Of a DNA stretch of 64,000 bases, positions 1 through 11,856 are shown piece after piece; position 1 is the first letter of the stretch; each line of letters opens with the position of its first letter. Source of the stretch: Angiostrongylus vasorum (Eukaryota > Nematoda > Chromadorea > Rhabditida > Metastrongylidae); contig JADANN010000461.1 of assembly GCA_018806985.1 (NCBI GenBank), forward strand, positions 2,339,276 to 2,403,275. Direction: 5' to 3'. A program made the translations under genes and the position numbers. A model generated the notes under the pieces. It made no database searches. It was given only the letters and a program-made list of their open reading frames with translations, and had not been told where the DNA came from.

Positions 1-269
1 CTTCATCTAATTGGCGAATGTCGCTCTTCGTGCTTTTCGTCCTTTGTAGGGCGTTGACAGCGAATTTGACGCAATCGGAGGCCTTAAAAGAGCGTAAAGG
101 CCTGCGTCTGAAGAAACTGTTCTGGCGTCTGTAAGAAGTAAGTAGTAAGAAGCAGTCTCTATGACGTGTTGAGGACGTGCTCGTTTTGTCCGTTTCCAGT
201 GGCGTCCTTTGCAAGCCGAGATTTAATTGCTCCTCACCGGTTGTCTAATGACCCCATGTCGTAGATAGA

Positions 270-645
270 AGCGGCCAGTGTGCGGAGTGCTGAGGCCGAA
301 ATTTTTGCTGGTTTAGCCATTGTGGTTCTCTGGAGTCCCGAAGTCAGTCTAGCCGAAGCCTTTCTCGAGTCGTCACTACCACAGGCAGTCGTCACCCTTG
401 ACCTTGTTGATCAGTGGGAAATTTGCCACCATGCGACTACTTTGATGCCAGGACGGTGGTGGATCCTGGTGTTGGTTTACTCTTAGTTGGGATTCCGGAT
501 TGAAACGTCGGACTCTTTTCACAGCTTGGGGAGACCCTGCTCCTGCTGGCGAGATGAACCCCCCGCTGTGCGTGGCAGTCCGACACACAGGATCACCTCC
601 TAGCGACGATAAGGCGGCAAATCGTTGGGAGCACATAGTACAGTA
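270..645 (+). repeat. Repeat A copy (unclassified ~400 bp family)
   Basis: Near-copies recur at 10945, 20395 (minus), 21855, 25615, 41725 and 54180. Shared landmarks are the stretch around ccaggacggtggtgg, a following ttggtttactctt, and an end near gatgaggcggtaaaccg. Short open frames over it encode a PGRWW-like string, but stops interrupt them differently in each copy, so I do not treat it as a gene. No terminal repeats or tRNA-like head were seen. Confidence 0.75.
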
Positions 646-879
646 AGCGAGAACAATGTTTATTTACAACTAAGGTTACTCATCAGTGTGTTGTTGGTTT
701 GTTCCTTATCTACTGAGAAAAATTATTAGCTATTTCATTTTTTTATCAGTGGAAAATTAAGTAAGGACTTCCTCTTTATTTGCATCGCGCCCCGAATTCA
801 ATACGTGTGGCGCGGTGCGAAAGTGGTAGCCGACTTCAAATTTAAACAAATCTATCTTATTTGTGAAACAACGACAATT

Positions 880-1370
880 ATCCTAAGATATTTGCAAACT
901 CCGGACCGCAGGAGTCTGCGTTGAGGAAGAACGCGATATTGTTCTTTCCGGGGAGTAACGCGTTCACCACCACACCGTGCGGGTCCTTTCGTTTAGCCTG
1001 TCTCTCAGGCTAGTTCTATTGATCACTGCCATCAGCAATCACCCGTCAACAGGATTGATCTGCGGAGCCCAAATCGGCATTGAACCCAGTTAAGCTGAGG
1101 CTATAGTTGACATTCACAATGTTCACTTCTTATTTACTGCCTTTTACATATCAATATAACTAGCTGAGAGACAAGCGAAACGAAGGACCCGCATGGTGTG
1201 ATAGTGAACTCGTTAACCTCCGGAAAGGACAGTATCGCGTTCGTTCCCCACCGCAGACACCTGCGGTCCGGAGTTTTTCAAATATCTCAGCATCATTGTG
1301 GTTGTTTCACGAATAATACCCTGCCGTAAATACTTGTAAAAGGCACTAAATAGAAAGTCAACATTGGAAA
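880..1370. mobile_element. SINE2 inverted pair
   Basis: A minus-strand SINE2 (880-1142) faces a plus-strand copy (1155-1370), with the tRNA-like heads together. Both carry the head with B-box-like gttcgatccccacc (degraded here), the body ggtccggagtttttcaaatatctcagcatcat, split over the two arms, and a tail that reads like ccctgccgtgaaaa. Transcripts through it could fold into a hairpin. Confidence 0.7.
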
Positions 1371-1842
1371 TCTATCTTAGCTCATAATAAACGTTCGCAA
1401 TTACGATAGAAACTTTTCGAACCTACAGATCTTTGCTAATCAGAAACAAAGCCTTCATACCAGACTTGAGGGAATTCCGATTTTCTGGAGCTCATAACAT
1501 ATATTTCTTCCATCATCTTATGGTTCAAGGCTCATATTTCGAAAGCGAAAGCAAATGAATAAGAGGAATTTTATCCAGTATCATTGTTTTTTACACAAGC
1601 TGCAACTGCGTGGAAGTTTAAAATTCGAGTTCCGTTTTCGATTTCCTCAAAATTCTACTTTCAACAAATTTGAAAATTGAAAGGGTGTTTCATTAGAGTG
1701 TACATAGACTTAAGGACACAAAGCAGGACCTCTTGTATAAGATGGCTAAGTCATTTGATCTTGAAATCCTAAATTATCGAAAGTTGCCGAAAAAACTAGC
1801 TTCATCGCGGAGAGCTTGTTTCTGGAGAACTACTGTGAATGA
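1371..1842. other. Unassigned intergenic sequence
   Basis: AT-rich sequence with no convincing exon, RNA or repeat-family match within the window. Confidence 0.5.
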
Positions 1843-2215
1843 GGGCCGGTAGAGCAGTGAAGTGATCCCGCTTATTACGCCGATGCCCCAACCTACACAG
1901 AAGCTGGCTTCACCACAAATCAGGCCCACGACGCCCCCCCATCGTCCGGGGTCTCTAAATTGGTGCCAGATTTCTCTTAAACAAGCTAACTTTCCCTAAT
2001 CCATATTGGAACTCCCTAACACTGCTATCACCGGACTCCATGAGAAATCAGTTCGACCATCGTTCAACGACATTCTTGAAGAAGAGAAGAAAATCCTCAA
2101 GCAGAAACCTGAACCACGCCACGCAAACAGAAAGTTCAAAACCTTTGTGGGTGGTGGATGCGAGTTAAGGAATCGAATGCAAGAAATGTTTGGATCCGCA
2201 GTGTGATATATGGGA
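1843..2215 (+). mobile_element. SINE3 copy (degraded)
   Basis: Plus-strand relative of the minus-strand copies at 60310, 63610, 45632, 29426 and 2860. The head around ggtagagcagtg is a weak A box, and the body contains the shared gaaaatcctcaagc and ggtggatgc segments. Open frames on either strand here are repeat sequence, not genes. Confidence 0.6.
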
Positions 2216-2539
2216 TGTCGAGTCACATAAGAGTCAAATAACAGTAATAATAATATTAACAGTAAAAAAATAAAAATGGTGCTAATAATAACACGAACTC
2301 CATATCCAATGTAAAAGTGCAGTAAACTATAAACTGCACCGGTATTGAGCAAGATATAACTTATGGTTCCATCGTGAAAATGAACGTTTTAAGAAGATGT
2401 AGAACGTCAAGTCTGTACAATTGTAGGATATTATGAGATCTCCCCCAACCAATCTCTCACCAATAATTTTTTCAAAACAAACTTCTTTTTAACCTTTGTA
2501 TTATTAATCAATACCTTTCTGGATTATTAAGCTAACACA

Positions 2540-2650
2540 TGGTTGATAAAACAGCTCATTCGGCAAACGCTTCGACGTCTTCTTCTTCCTCAGAGCCGAT
2601 GACCCGAGTCGATGGTCCACAGTCATCTCATTTAATCAGCCAACAGAGTA
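2540..2650 (-). mobile_element. Hammerhead-like element, single arm
   Basis: The minus strand of 2562-2597 reads GGCT, CTGAGGA, a short stem-loop, GAAGC, then a degraded GUN-TGCC end. It belongs to the hammerhead-like group described at 59450. Confidence 0.5.
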
Positions 2651-2704
2651 TAGGCCTAACAACTATAGTCTGATTTGCTACTCGCTATGTGCTAGCTAAT
2701 GTAG

Positions 2705-3700
2705 TGATTGCTGCAAAATGACTTATCTGTTGGAAAACAAATTCTTATCAACAAACAATCATCATCAACAAAAAACCGTCTTGTATATAAAGAGGGTCAG
2801 ATTACCTCATTTTATGAAAGAGCGCAGAGTGGTGAGGTTTTAACAGCTACGGTCCATTATAAATTTATTTTGTTTACACGGCCCGTCATCACAACTGGTG
2901 CTCAGATCCCAGCACACCTTGCATTCGATTCGTTTTCCTCGCATACATCGTCCACAAAGGTCTTCTAGCAGTTCGCGTGTTGTTTCAGATGCTGCTTAAA
3001 AACTTCGTCTATTTCATAGAATGCTGTTCGAGTCACTTCTCTCAGCAATCTTGAACATAGCCGAGCTAAGGAGCTCCCATGTGTGAGTGGAGGAGAGCTT
3101 TGGGGGCAGAGGTCGAGCCAACCATGGCTTTCTGATCGACGGCACCACTAACCAATGCGCTGTCCGACCCCACTGTGTTAGTGCAGTAATTATAATAGTA
3201 AATCACTAGTAGTTTTCCGGCTGTTGTAGGACGGATTGTCCTACCGATTGCTGCAAGATGGACTATCCGTTGAAAGACAAATTCTTATCAACGGACAATC
3301 ATTATCACCAGCAACCGAACTGCATAAAAGAGCGCTGCCGAGTGAGGTTGCCTCATTTCACAAAAAAAACAGCGGCTGGGTGAGATTTTAAGGGTTACAT
3401 TTGCATTATTTGCTCATTTATTTTATTTTTACGTAAGACCCTTCATCACATCTAATGTCCGGATTCCTTCAAATCTTCATTTCGATTCTTTTCTCCACAC
3501 CACCATCCACGATGCTGTTCTTGGTTGATAATTTTTTTGTCTGTATCACAAATGACATTGAATGGCAGAGAGGGTAGAGCCAATTCCTTGATAGGTTGGG
3601 TCGACGGCACAATTAACGAGACAACTACTACTGCGCTACCACTGTTAGATGCATTGGATTCTTAAGGAAAAGCATAGCGTCGAAATTAAAGTGACAGAAA
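2705..3700. repeat. Tandem duplication of a ~535 bp SINE3-bearing unit
   Basis: The segment starting gattgctgcaa at 2706 is repeated from 3247 with the same order of blocks: an acaaattcttatcaac tract, then an agagcg stretch, then a minus-strand SINE3 (2860-3175 and 3425-3650). The two units are diverged, so the duplication is old. Confidence 0.6.
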
Positions 3701-4194
3701 GGTTGTGGAGATATGCAGACGTGACTGACTAGATATGACCATGACAGAACTTTGATAGGTCGATCATCATTAAAAACACTGTACTTTCACTCCTTGCGTG
3801 CGTCACAACGGAGCTAACGTCTCGCCTCCTTCTTAGACGATTTTCGACTACCAGGTTCGGTTGTTTATGCTGGAGCAGTGCGCTATATTTGCGACGAAGG
3901 GTGTAGAAACTAGTGGGGAGAAGTATGTGGATATTTAGGTGACCCGTCTCCAAATGTCGTGCAGCCCAGCAATTGCTCCATTCATTCCATGTATGCTGTC
4001 GTTGCTTTGCAACATGTTATTCGGAAGTTCACTAGTTCGACTGCTGTTTGGGGACTTGTTATCTTTTTCTCCTCGGTGACATTGTGCATGCTAGTCGGAG
4101 CCGTGCCAGAACATTCCCAGACCTTCGTCATAGACAACCACCAGCTTGTATGGTTCGGAAAGAAGTACGCCACGTTGGATGTGAAAGGATGAAG
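3701..4194. other. Unassigned sequence with a 77-codon open frame
   Basis: 3959-4192 (+) is open for 77 codons and would encode one hydrophobic stretch (about VWGLVIFFSSVTLCMLVGAV). I see no splice support, no family resemblance and no neighbouring exons, so it is not called as a gene. Confidence 0.3.
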
Positions 4195-4350
4195 CTCTTC
4201 ACAGCATCGTTAGATGTGATCGAGTGCATATCTGGCTTATGCAATGACTTGCGGTGGCCAACCGATGTACCGAGTCAATGCTGCCACCCTCCCATACGTA
4301 GAGTACCAATATGCTTACACCGGAGGTATGAAAGGCTCAGTGAACCCAGG
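4195..4350 (-). mobile_element. SINE1 fragment
   Basis: Reverse-orientation SINE1 body, with the shared order gagtgcatatctggc, then gcggtggcc, then accgatgtaccgag. The tRNA-like head end is degraded. Open frames across it are repeat translation. Confidence 0.65.
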
Positions 4351-5360
4351 ATTGAACCAACGTCGCGTTGGTACATGGACCGTTCCAGTCGGCGATTCAT
4401 ACGACGGTAGCGAATATCGATGTTAGTTGACCAACGGCTAGAAGACGATAAAACAACTCAATAACAAGTCATAGTAAGTCAAGACCTGGAAGCGGTAGGA
4501 ACGAGTGATTGCTTGAGGGCAGGATTCACTCATCAGCTAAATAAGCATGTTTTGACGGATTCTACTTTCACCTTTCAAATTCCAATTAGCGAAAGAGAAA
4601 CTGCCTCAGGGTTTATCCAATTATCAACTCATATGTGATCGAAAAGAACTCGAGAAAAGGGGGCTTAATAGTCGAAATTTTTGGAACAGTCCACAAAAAT
4701 GGCAACACTTGGATCCTTGTGACCCACGTTTAAGAAGAGGTTATCTTAGAGTTGAACCTACTCTTACATGCTATACATTTTTCATGTTTTTTCCTCCTTT
4801 CGATATGATTAATACAAGAAATGATCCATGACCTACCTAACCGTGGGGCTCTTCTTCGAGTTTCACCAAAAGAAATAAGCTTCCATATTCTATTCAAGTG
4901 ATGGTGGATACCAGGATGAAAGCAGCAATCGGTATGTGGACAATGTTTACTACAGAACCCCAGAAAATCAGATAAACCCAGGTGTATTCAGTATTTACAA
5001 AGCAAACCAAAAAATACTTGCCCTTTGCTTAGCGCGCTCCATTCCAACTTAACGAACAAAATGGCGCTCATTCAAAAGTTTTGAACATGGCGTCGGTTTC
5101 GTCTGGAATCAGGGCTTTGCGGAAGCTTTCAGTTTGTTCAGGTTTCTGTTCATGATTTATGCATTGTATCCCATTCATTTCATGGTAGATAGCATTTTCA
5201 GTTTGTTCAAGTTCCCAATGTGTTCTTCTTTATGATTTGTTGATTCTGTTGGATGTTGTTTATTACAAAAAAGCATTTAATGTTCGCTTCTATAGACACG
5301 TAATCGATTACTGATCCTCACCTGGTGCTGACCAAGTTCTTTTTTTGCTATTCTGTTAAT
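4351..5360. other. Upstream region of zen-4, unassigned
   Basis: About 1 kb before the kinesin gene, AT-rich, with no exon or repeat match seen. It probably holds the promoter, but no specific element is recognisable. Confidence 0.4.
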
Positions 5361-5387
5361 TTCAGATTCGAAACATCTAAATCTAAA

Positions 5388-8300
5388 ATGTCGTCGTCGG
5401 CTAGAAAGTAAGTTGTGCTTGTTCAAATTTATCGTCTTCTTTTCTGATCATATGAATAAAAAACGAAAAGCACAAGGAACGTCAGGTTGGGGCTTCGCTT
5501 GCAGAAAGGGGAAGGGTTATTCTAAGCGTTGGGATACTGTGTGTTTTGATACAAAGGTATCCGCAAATCTGAATATCCATAAGATTGTTTGGAGTTGATT
5601 GTGCTATCTTTGTGTAGGCTGTTGAGCGTGCAAGTGACATTCTTCTGAATCCCCTACAAAACTTAGACATGGATGAACAACTTAAGCTCATAATATGTCA
5701 TGATCTATAAGTATTGACCCTGTCGTACGGCAAACCTTCCCACTTGTCAGATTTTGAGCGTTCACACACTCACCAGAACTGTGTCGAAACGAAGGACACG
5801 CATGGTGTAGTGGTGAATGCCTTAGACCCTGGAAAGCGTAATGGCGTGTCCAGTCCCCACCACAGAGATCAGCAATCCGGAGTCTTGCAAATATCTCAGT
5901 GTTGTTATGGTTATTTTTCATACTTTTGCAGTACACACTCACAACGCTTTGGCTTGGGTTATGATGCAGATGTAGTGGTACAATCTATAATAGTATAGTT
6001 CTAAGGGCACGTGTAGCGCAGTGGTCGGAGACCACCTGTAATACACATGGGGTTAATCCCGCTCCTCAGGTTCACCAAGCCTTCCATCTCTCCGAGGTTA
6101 GCAAATTGGCATCAGACTTGTCTGGGATGTTAGCAGCACTGACGCGATACATCTGTAGGCCATTGCGAGTCATTGTAACGGCCAAATATGCATTCACTCA
6201 CGTCCAACGATGTTTGATGAAGTCGAACGCATGGTGCATCCCTAAGAGATTGATCATCGCCGAAAGCTTCATTCTTTTATCCTTTGTAGTCTTAAGAAGA
6301 AAAGCTCAGATAGTCTTTTTCTTGAATTTTTACTTCATTTGTGTCACGTTTTGATGTTACAGGCGTGCTGCAACTCCAGGACAAAATAAAGCACGTGATG
6401 GTTGTAACCGTGCAAAGCGGTCGTTCGAGAACACAGATGCTGTAGAGGTTGTGTGCCGTCTGACCCCATACTTTGGTCCCACGCCGTGTCTCACCGTTGT
6501 CGATGAAAACGTTGTAAGATGTGTTCCTCCGCCCGGTTTCCAAAGACGTGATGGTTCAAACTATGTGAGTTTATTTTTTAGTTCCTCCCATGGTTGACAG
6601 TGTCAACGAAGCGCATTGTTTATTCTTTGAAGTACTTTTGTTCAAGAAATCTCATTTTACTCACGAAATTCCATCGGGAGGGCTTAGTTTGTTTCTTTCA
6701 AAAAGATTTCTTTCTTTCTAAAAATTTTTCGACACTGCTGTTTCTTTACCTTACAGGCACCAAAAGACTTTGAATTTGGATATGTTTTTGACGACACTGA
6801 TCGTCAACAAGCAGTATTCGAACGCTGCACAATCGATCTCATAGAGCACTTATTAGCAGGCAAAAATGGCCTTCTGTTCACATACGGAGTGACTGGAAGT
6901 GGAAAGACATATACGATGACTGGCAAGCCTACCCCAGAGGAGACTGGTTTACTGCCTCGAGCTCTGGATGTTCTATTCAACAGCATCGATAACAAAGCGG
7001 ACCGATGTGTATTCTATCCGAATGGCCGAAATGGCTTTGCTATTCGTTCTAAACTTGAGGCCCACATTGCCAGAAAACAAGCCGAAATGGAACGTTTGCA
7101 GATAAGCAGTGAAATTGAACAGCGTTATGTGGAGAAAAGAGTGGTTGGTCTTTACCCTCTCCATTGCGTGCTATGCCTTCCTAGGTTATGGTTACAGGTT
7201 AGGTTACTGGTGCAACTTCAGGTTCCGGGATATAATGACGACTACGTATGTGCTGTATTCGTCTCCTACGTCGAAATATACAACAATTATTGCTATGACT
7301 TACTAGAAACCAAAAGGTTATCTTAACTTCATTTTCTTTGGTTTTCATTTCCTTAATCGTATTCCATATTAATATTAAGCACCCTCACGAAACGTGATAC
7401 CCGTCTGGACACCAACAATATGGTCTATGTAGAAGGTGCGAGGGAGATCGAGGTTGAAGACAGCGATGAAGCTCTCCAGTTGTTCTGCAAAGGTACGTCA
7501 TTTCTAGGCATCCGGTACAATTCGGGATACATTTCGTATTCCAACCTTGCATCAGTAGTCGTACTGGCCTTGGAGTGTTGAAAATAGATGCTATGGTTCA
7601 TGATTCAGGTGAAGAGCGACGACGAACAAGTGATACCATACTCAATAAGGAATCGTCCCGTTCACATTCTGTATTTACAATTCGTCTAGTGATGGCACCT
7701 TCTGGGGGTCTGTCCAAATATTGTTGAGAGAAAATGTCAAACTAGAATTTACCCATCAAGCTCAGTTTGGGATTGCAGCTCTTTATACCTCAATTTAAGG
7801 AGAGCTCTTATCCTTCGCACCCTGCTGATGCCGATAGAATTATTGTTTCGCAGCTCTCCTTAGTGGATCTCGCAGGCACCGAACGGTTGGTTTTAAGGGA
7901 TTTCTAAATTTAGTCCACCGACTTTTGGCTGATAGTTCTATTCCAATATTTTATTTTGAAGTGCTAAAAGGACCAAGAATGTTGGTGATCGTCTTGCTGA
8001 GGCGGCATGTATCAATAAGAGCTTGATGGTTTTGCGACAGTGCATTGACAAGCTAAGGTAACTTTTGATTTCGTACGATGTTGATTCTTATCCGATTTCA
8101 CCTTTGTCGTCACATCGAATCGATGTGAAAAGTTTTGGGATTTGGAGTGAATGTCTTCTGCTCTTTCCAATTTCCCATGCTATAGAAGGTGCCAACGTTT
8201 CGGGAGCGGTGAGCAGATTCCTTACCGTGACGCGAAATTGACGCTGCTTTTCAAGAATTTCTTCGAAGGTTCTGGTAAGATACGGATGATCATTTGTGCA

Positions 8301-11300
8301 AATCCAAAGCCGGCGGACTTTGAGGAGAACTTGGTATGTTCTTTCTTTACCTTCCTACATTGTCCCTGCATAGGTCTCCAGTCCAATGCTGTAAAATTCA
8401 ACATCCTTATCTTTACTTTGATTCTTTAGAATGTGCTTGCTTTCGCTGAAGAATCGCAAACGGTGCGCATAGCCCGTGCGGACGATCGCCTAGACACTAT
8501 TGCGTCCTCAAGACCACCGGTACCACGTCGATTCTATTCGTGTTGGAATTATGAGATCGATAACGTAATTGCTTTGTCTAACGTCCCCCAAGTCAGCACG
8601 AGCAGCATCTTACTCTCGGATTTCAATATCAAGGTAAGAATTTTCTTACGGACTGCACACCTCATGTTATGAAATCGGTAACTTCTTCAGAACCAGTGCT
8701 TTCATTAGGGTTTTTTCCGCAAGGTGTTTTTTTGCTTTTATCCATTCATTTCGGTTTTGAGGTTTTGATGTTTCTTTATTGGCTTGTTTCATCTTCATAG
8801 ACTGTAAGTAGGATTGAAACAACCATACACAGGACACATAATCATTTAATCACTTAGTTAATGTCAATTCTTTATGAAAATCTTTTTGAAACCGGCTGGT
8901 AGGAAGTGGTACCGTACACATGGAAGAGATTTTTGAGATACATTTCTTATTTATTATATTTATTTATCGATCTATTTATTCATTTTAGAATTATTTTGAA
9001 TACTTTTGATAAATGTTTTATCTGACACTCTGTAAGTGCCGCTATTATTTTTACTCTACAACGATACGATTTAGCTTTTATGATTCTATGTAAAGATAGA
9101 GAACTCTACAGAAGTACTTGTACTTGCTTTCGTTCTATGCATAGGAATAAGTGCCACGTGGCAGTGTCTACATTTTGGAAAACTTTTGCAGGACTACAAT
9201 GATTCTGCATCGATAGCTAAACTGAAGGAACGTTGTTTAGCTATGTCTCAGATCTCTATTCGTGAAAATCAGGACACCGGTTTACAAGGCATGCATTTTT
9301 TACCCCGCTAATATCAACTGGGATTAATAAAGTCAACGAAGATTTTATAATAGCTGATTTTTTAGTACGGGATGGCGAACTTTCGCTGAGAAATACGTTG
9401 TGCTTGGCTGATTATAATAAATTAGAGATCGAGCAATTACGCGTTCGTCTTAGGAATTGTGAGGAACAGAGTGCATCGTATTCTGCAGAGAACAGAAAAC
9501 TTAAGGTACTTATTTCCGCCAGTGACTAAGGTCGAATTGGCTGGTCACTTTATCTTTTTTAGCACAGTAGAACTATTAATTTGTTTCTTTGTAGCGAGAA
9601 GTGCATTCTTTACGTGAGAGATTACAACGATACGAAGAACAAGATGAGCAAATGCTCACAGTTGAAGAGCAGTTAAGACGCAGCGTTAAGGAAGAGAGAT
9701 CTCGGGCCATGAGACAGGACCAGAAGTTGAAAGTGGTAAGACAAGCTTAGCATTAGTCTAGCAATTTGATTAGATCTGTTTTGCATACTGTTGTTTTTTG
9801 TCATTATTGTAGATCCAAGACATCTGTGACGCTGCATCTCCTTCTGTCGCCCAACTTCGAAGCAAATTTTCTGCGGGTGCTAGTGCCCCATCTTCTAATG
9901 TTGCTGTGCAAAAGGTGATAGTGTCAAAATGTTTACTTATCCTAATTAGAGTAAATAGTTGTCTCTCGACGGGCTCGATTATACGTTTTTAGCGCAAAAT
10001 GACCACGGCTAACCACATTGAAGGTACGCAACATGGGGATGTCCAAACACCAACTTCAGGACCCGGTTTTTTCAATCCGAAATATCATAGGAGGTCGAAG
10101 TCAGCACCAAGGATTCTAGATCATCAACCAGCAAATCGTGTTCCAACCGGTGGAGTTCTCCGAGTAAAGTTACCTACAAATACGAAACATGTAACGAAGC
10201 CTGAGGTACTATTATCAAAATACTGGATCATCGTATGATTTTTGAGGGTGTTTACCACGGGGGTTGAGAGACACGAAATACACCGCTTCACTCATCTTTA
10301 TTTTCTTTAGCCACATCAGTTACAAAAATCTAGTGATTACGTGCTAACTCATCAAGAAGTGGATCAAGATGGAAACATTAGTACAAGTATTGTAAAGGTG
10401 CTTTTAATTTCCTATTGACTTTTCCATTGTTGTTTTCACCATGCTGCACTTAAATGCCAATTGCTTTGCACACCGCTTTAAGCACGCTTTTGTCACTCAG
10501 TGATTTTTGTGATGGTTGTAGTCCTCTGTTAAGCACAACACTTCATAGAAAAATTTGCGGACACATGTTTGTTATGCATGCGCCGGGCCATTTTTAGGAG
10601 GAGCCTGCTGTCATGGAGACTAATAAGTCAACGGATTCCTCGGTTTTACCCAGTTTTGCAAATACTCTTACGTCAACCGATGCAGATTCCGAAGCGTTCA
10701 TGCCATGAACAATGTTCAGATTCATTTTTCTATACTGCTCAATGTACATTTATAATGCTTTTAAAGGTTGGTTGATTTTTCTACCCTCTTAAGTTTTTCA
10801 CAGAAATTTAGGTGGTTTTTTTCGTCTATGCATGCTTGATAACATGAAGCCTAAACCGCAATTTTACCCTTTCAAGAAACCTGGAATTCGCAGGTTTTGC
10901 AAGTTATCCGTGACGAAGTAGGGTATAGAGAGTATAATGCAGATACTTACTTGGGTACTTGGACAACCTGTCCTTACTGGTTGTGCGGGCCCTAACATAT
11001 TCTCCACTTTTTTGGAGTTTTGGTGGTTCAGCCATTGTGTTTCCTCTGAAGTCCCAAGGTTCACCTGGCCGAACTCTGCTCCAGCTGGTGGTCACCACAG
11101 CAGGCGGTCGCCGCTTTTGAGGATCAGAGGGAGATTTGCCACCATGCGACTTTAATACCAGGACAGTGGTGGGTCGTGGTATTGGTTTACTCCTAGCTGC
11201 GCTTCACGGAGATTCTGGACTCCTCACATTGAAAGGCCCTGCTGGGAGGATGAATAACCCAGCTGTACATCGCAGCCCTACACCTAGGAAGACCTCCCAG

Positions 11301-11856
11301 CCACGATGAGGTGGTAAACCGTTGAAGGGGAATGCAGATACAGCCTCAATAATTACATGGGACTCTAATTAAAGTAGAGTCACTGTTTTAAACATCAGCG
11401 ATATCACTAGTGGTAGTTCCATCATTCTGTTTGTAACACTGAAGGTGTATCACGAGAAAGTTGAATATCGCTTATGTCAACTGCTGCACATTGCAAGAGT
11501 GGGAGCTTTTATTTGTTTTTCTAGTGCAGTGTGCTTTTGCAACCCCAGTAATTACCCCGTGTTGTCCACTATAATTGTTTGCACATACTACATTTTATTA
11601 CTTCTAGAATGTTTCATAGTTGTAAGCTTAAATTTAACAGCTTGACATTCTGATCAATGTAGTCTTCCAAGTATTCTCTCATGGTATTTATCAGTGAAGG
11701 TTTTTTTCATTACGTCTAGAAATCCTCGGTTTACAGGGTGAATGTATTCCAACAGCCGGTGGAGGAACTGCAGTACTGTTTAATGATGTTGAACAAGTTT
11801 CACACAGAACTCCTGGACGTGAACTTCGTAGTTTGCGATCTGTTGCTATCAATTGA
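5388..11856 (+). CDS. zen-4: Mitotic kinesin-6 (MKLP1/KIF23, ZEN-4 type)
   Basis: Plus-end microtubule motor that pairs with CYK-4/MgcRacGAP to form centralspindlin, which bundles the central spindle for cytokinesis. Seventeen exons join in frame to about 770 aa (C. elegans ZEN-4 is about 775 from memory): 5388-5407, 6363-6564, 6757-7140, 7222-7316, 7380-7492, 7609-7711, 7838-7885, 7962-8057, 8186-8333, 8430-8633, 9192-9288, 9366-9505, 9595-9735, 9813-9914, 9993-10205, 10311-10397, 11737-11856. Visible motor motifs are the P-loop GVTGSGKT (118-125), switch I NKESSRSH (284-291) and switch II DLAGTE (316-321). Residues ~472-597 are charged and coiled-coil-like. The C-terminus ([22 protein letters not shown]) resembles the KIF23 tail. 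A TTTCAG 22 bases before the ATG could be a spliced-leader site. Intron 1 holds SINE2 and SINE1, and the last intron holds repeat A. The exon 6 donor (gtccaa) is weak. Confidence 0.93.
5755..5935 (+). mobile_element. SINE2 copy in zen-4 intron 1
   Basis: Head cgcatggtgtagtggtgaat (A-box-like), a degraded B box near gtgtccagtcccc, and body ggagtcttgcaaatatctca. Confidence 0.7.
6005..6282 (+). mobile_element. SINE1 copy in zen-4 intron 1
   Basis: tRNA-like head with A box tagcgcagtggtc and a B-box region near ggttaatcccgc. It is followed by the shared body (cagacttgtctgggatg, atgcattcactcac) and the tail ending gccgaaagctt. Confidence 0.8.
10945..11330 (+). repeat. Repeat A copy in the last zen-4 intron
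   Basis: Nearly full-length copy running from the tacttgggtacttggac start to the gatgaggtggtaaaccg end. It accounts for most of the 1.3 kb intron. Confidence 0.75.

Noticed and set aside
3959..4192. 77-codon open frame with a hydrophobic segment
   Set aside because: No splice context, no homology I recognise, and it lies beside SINE and other repeat sequence.
4244..4426. Open frame ending GGMKGSVNPGLNQ...
   Set aside because: It is a translation of a reversed SINE1; the same protein-like string appears in other copies.
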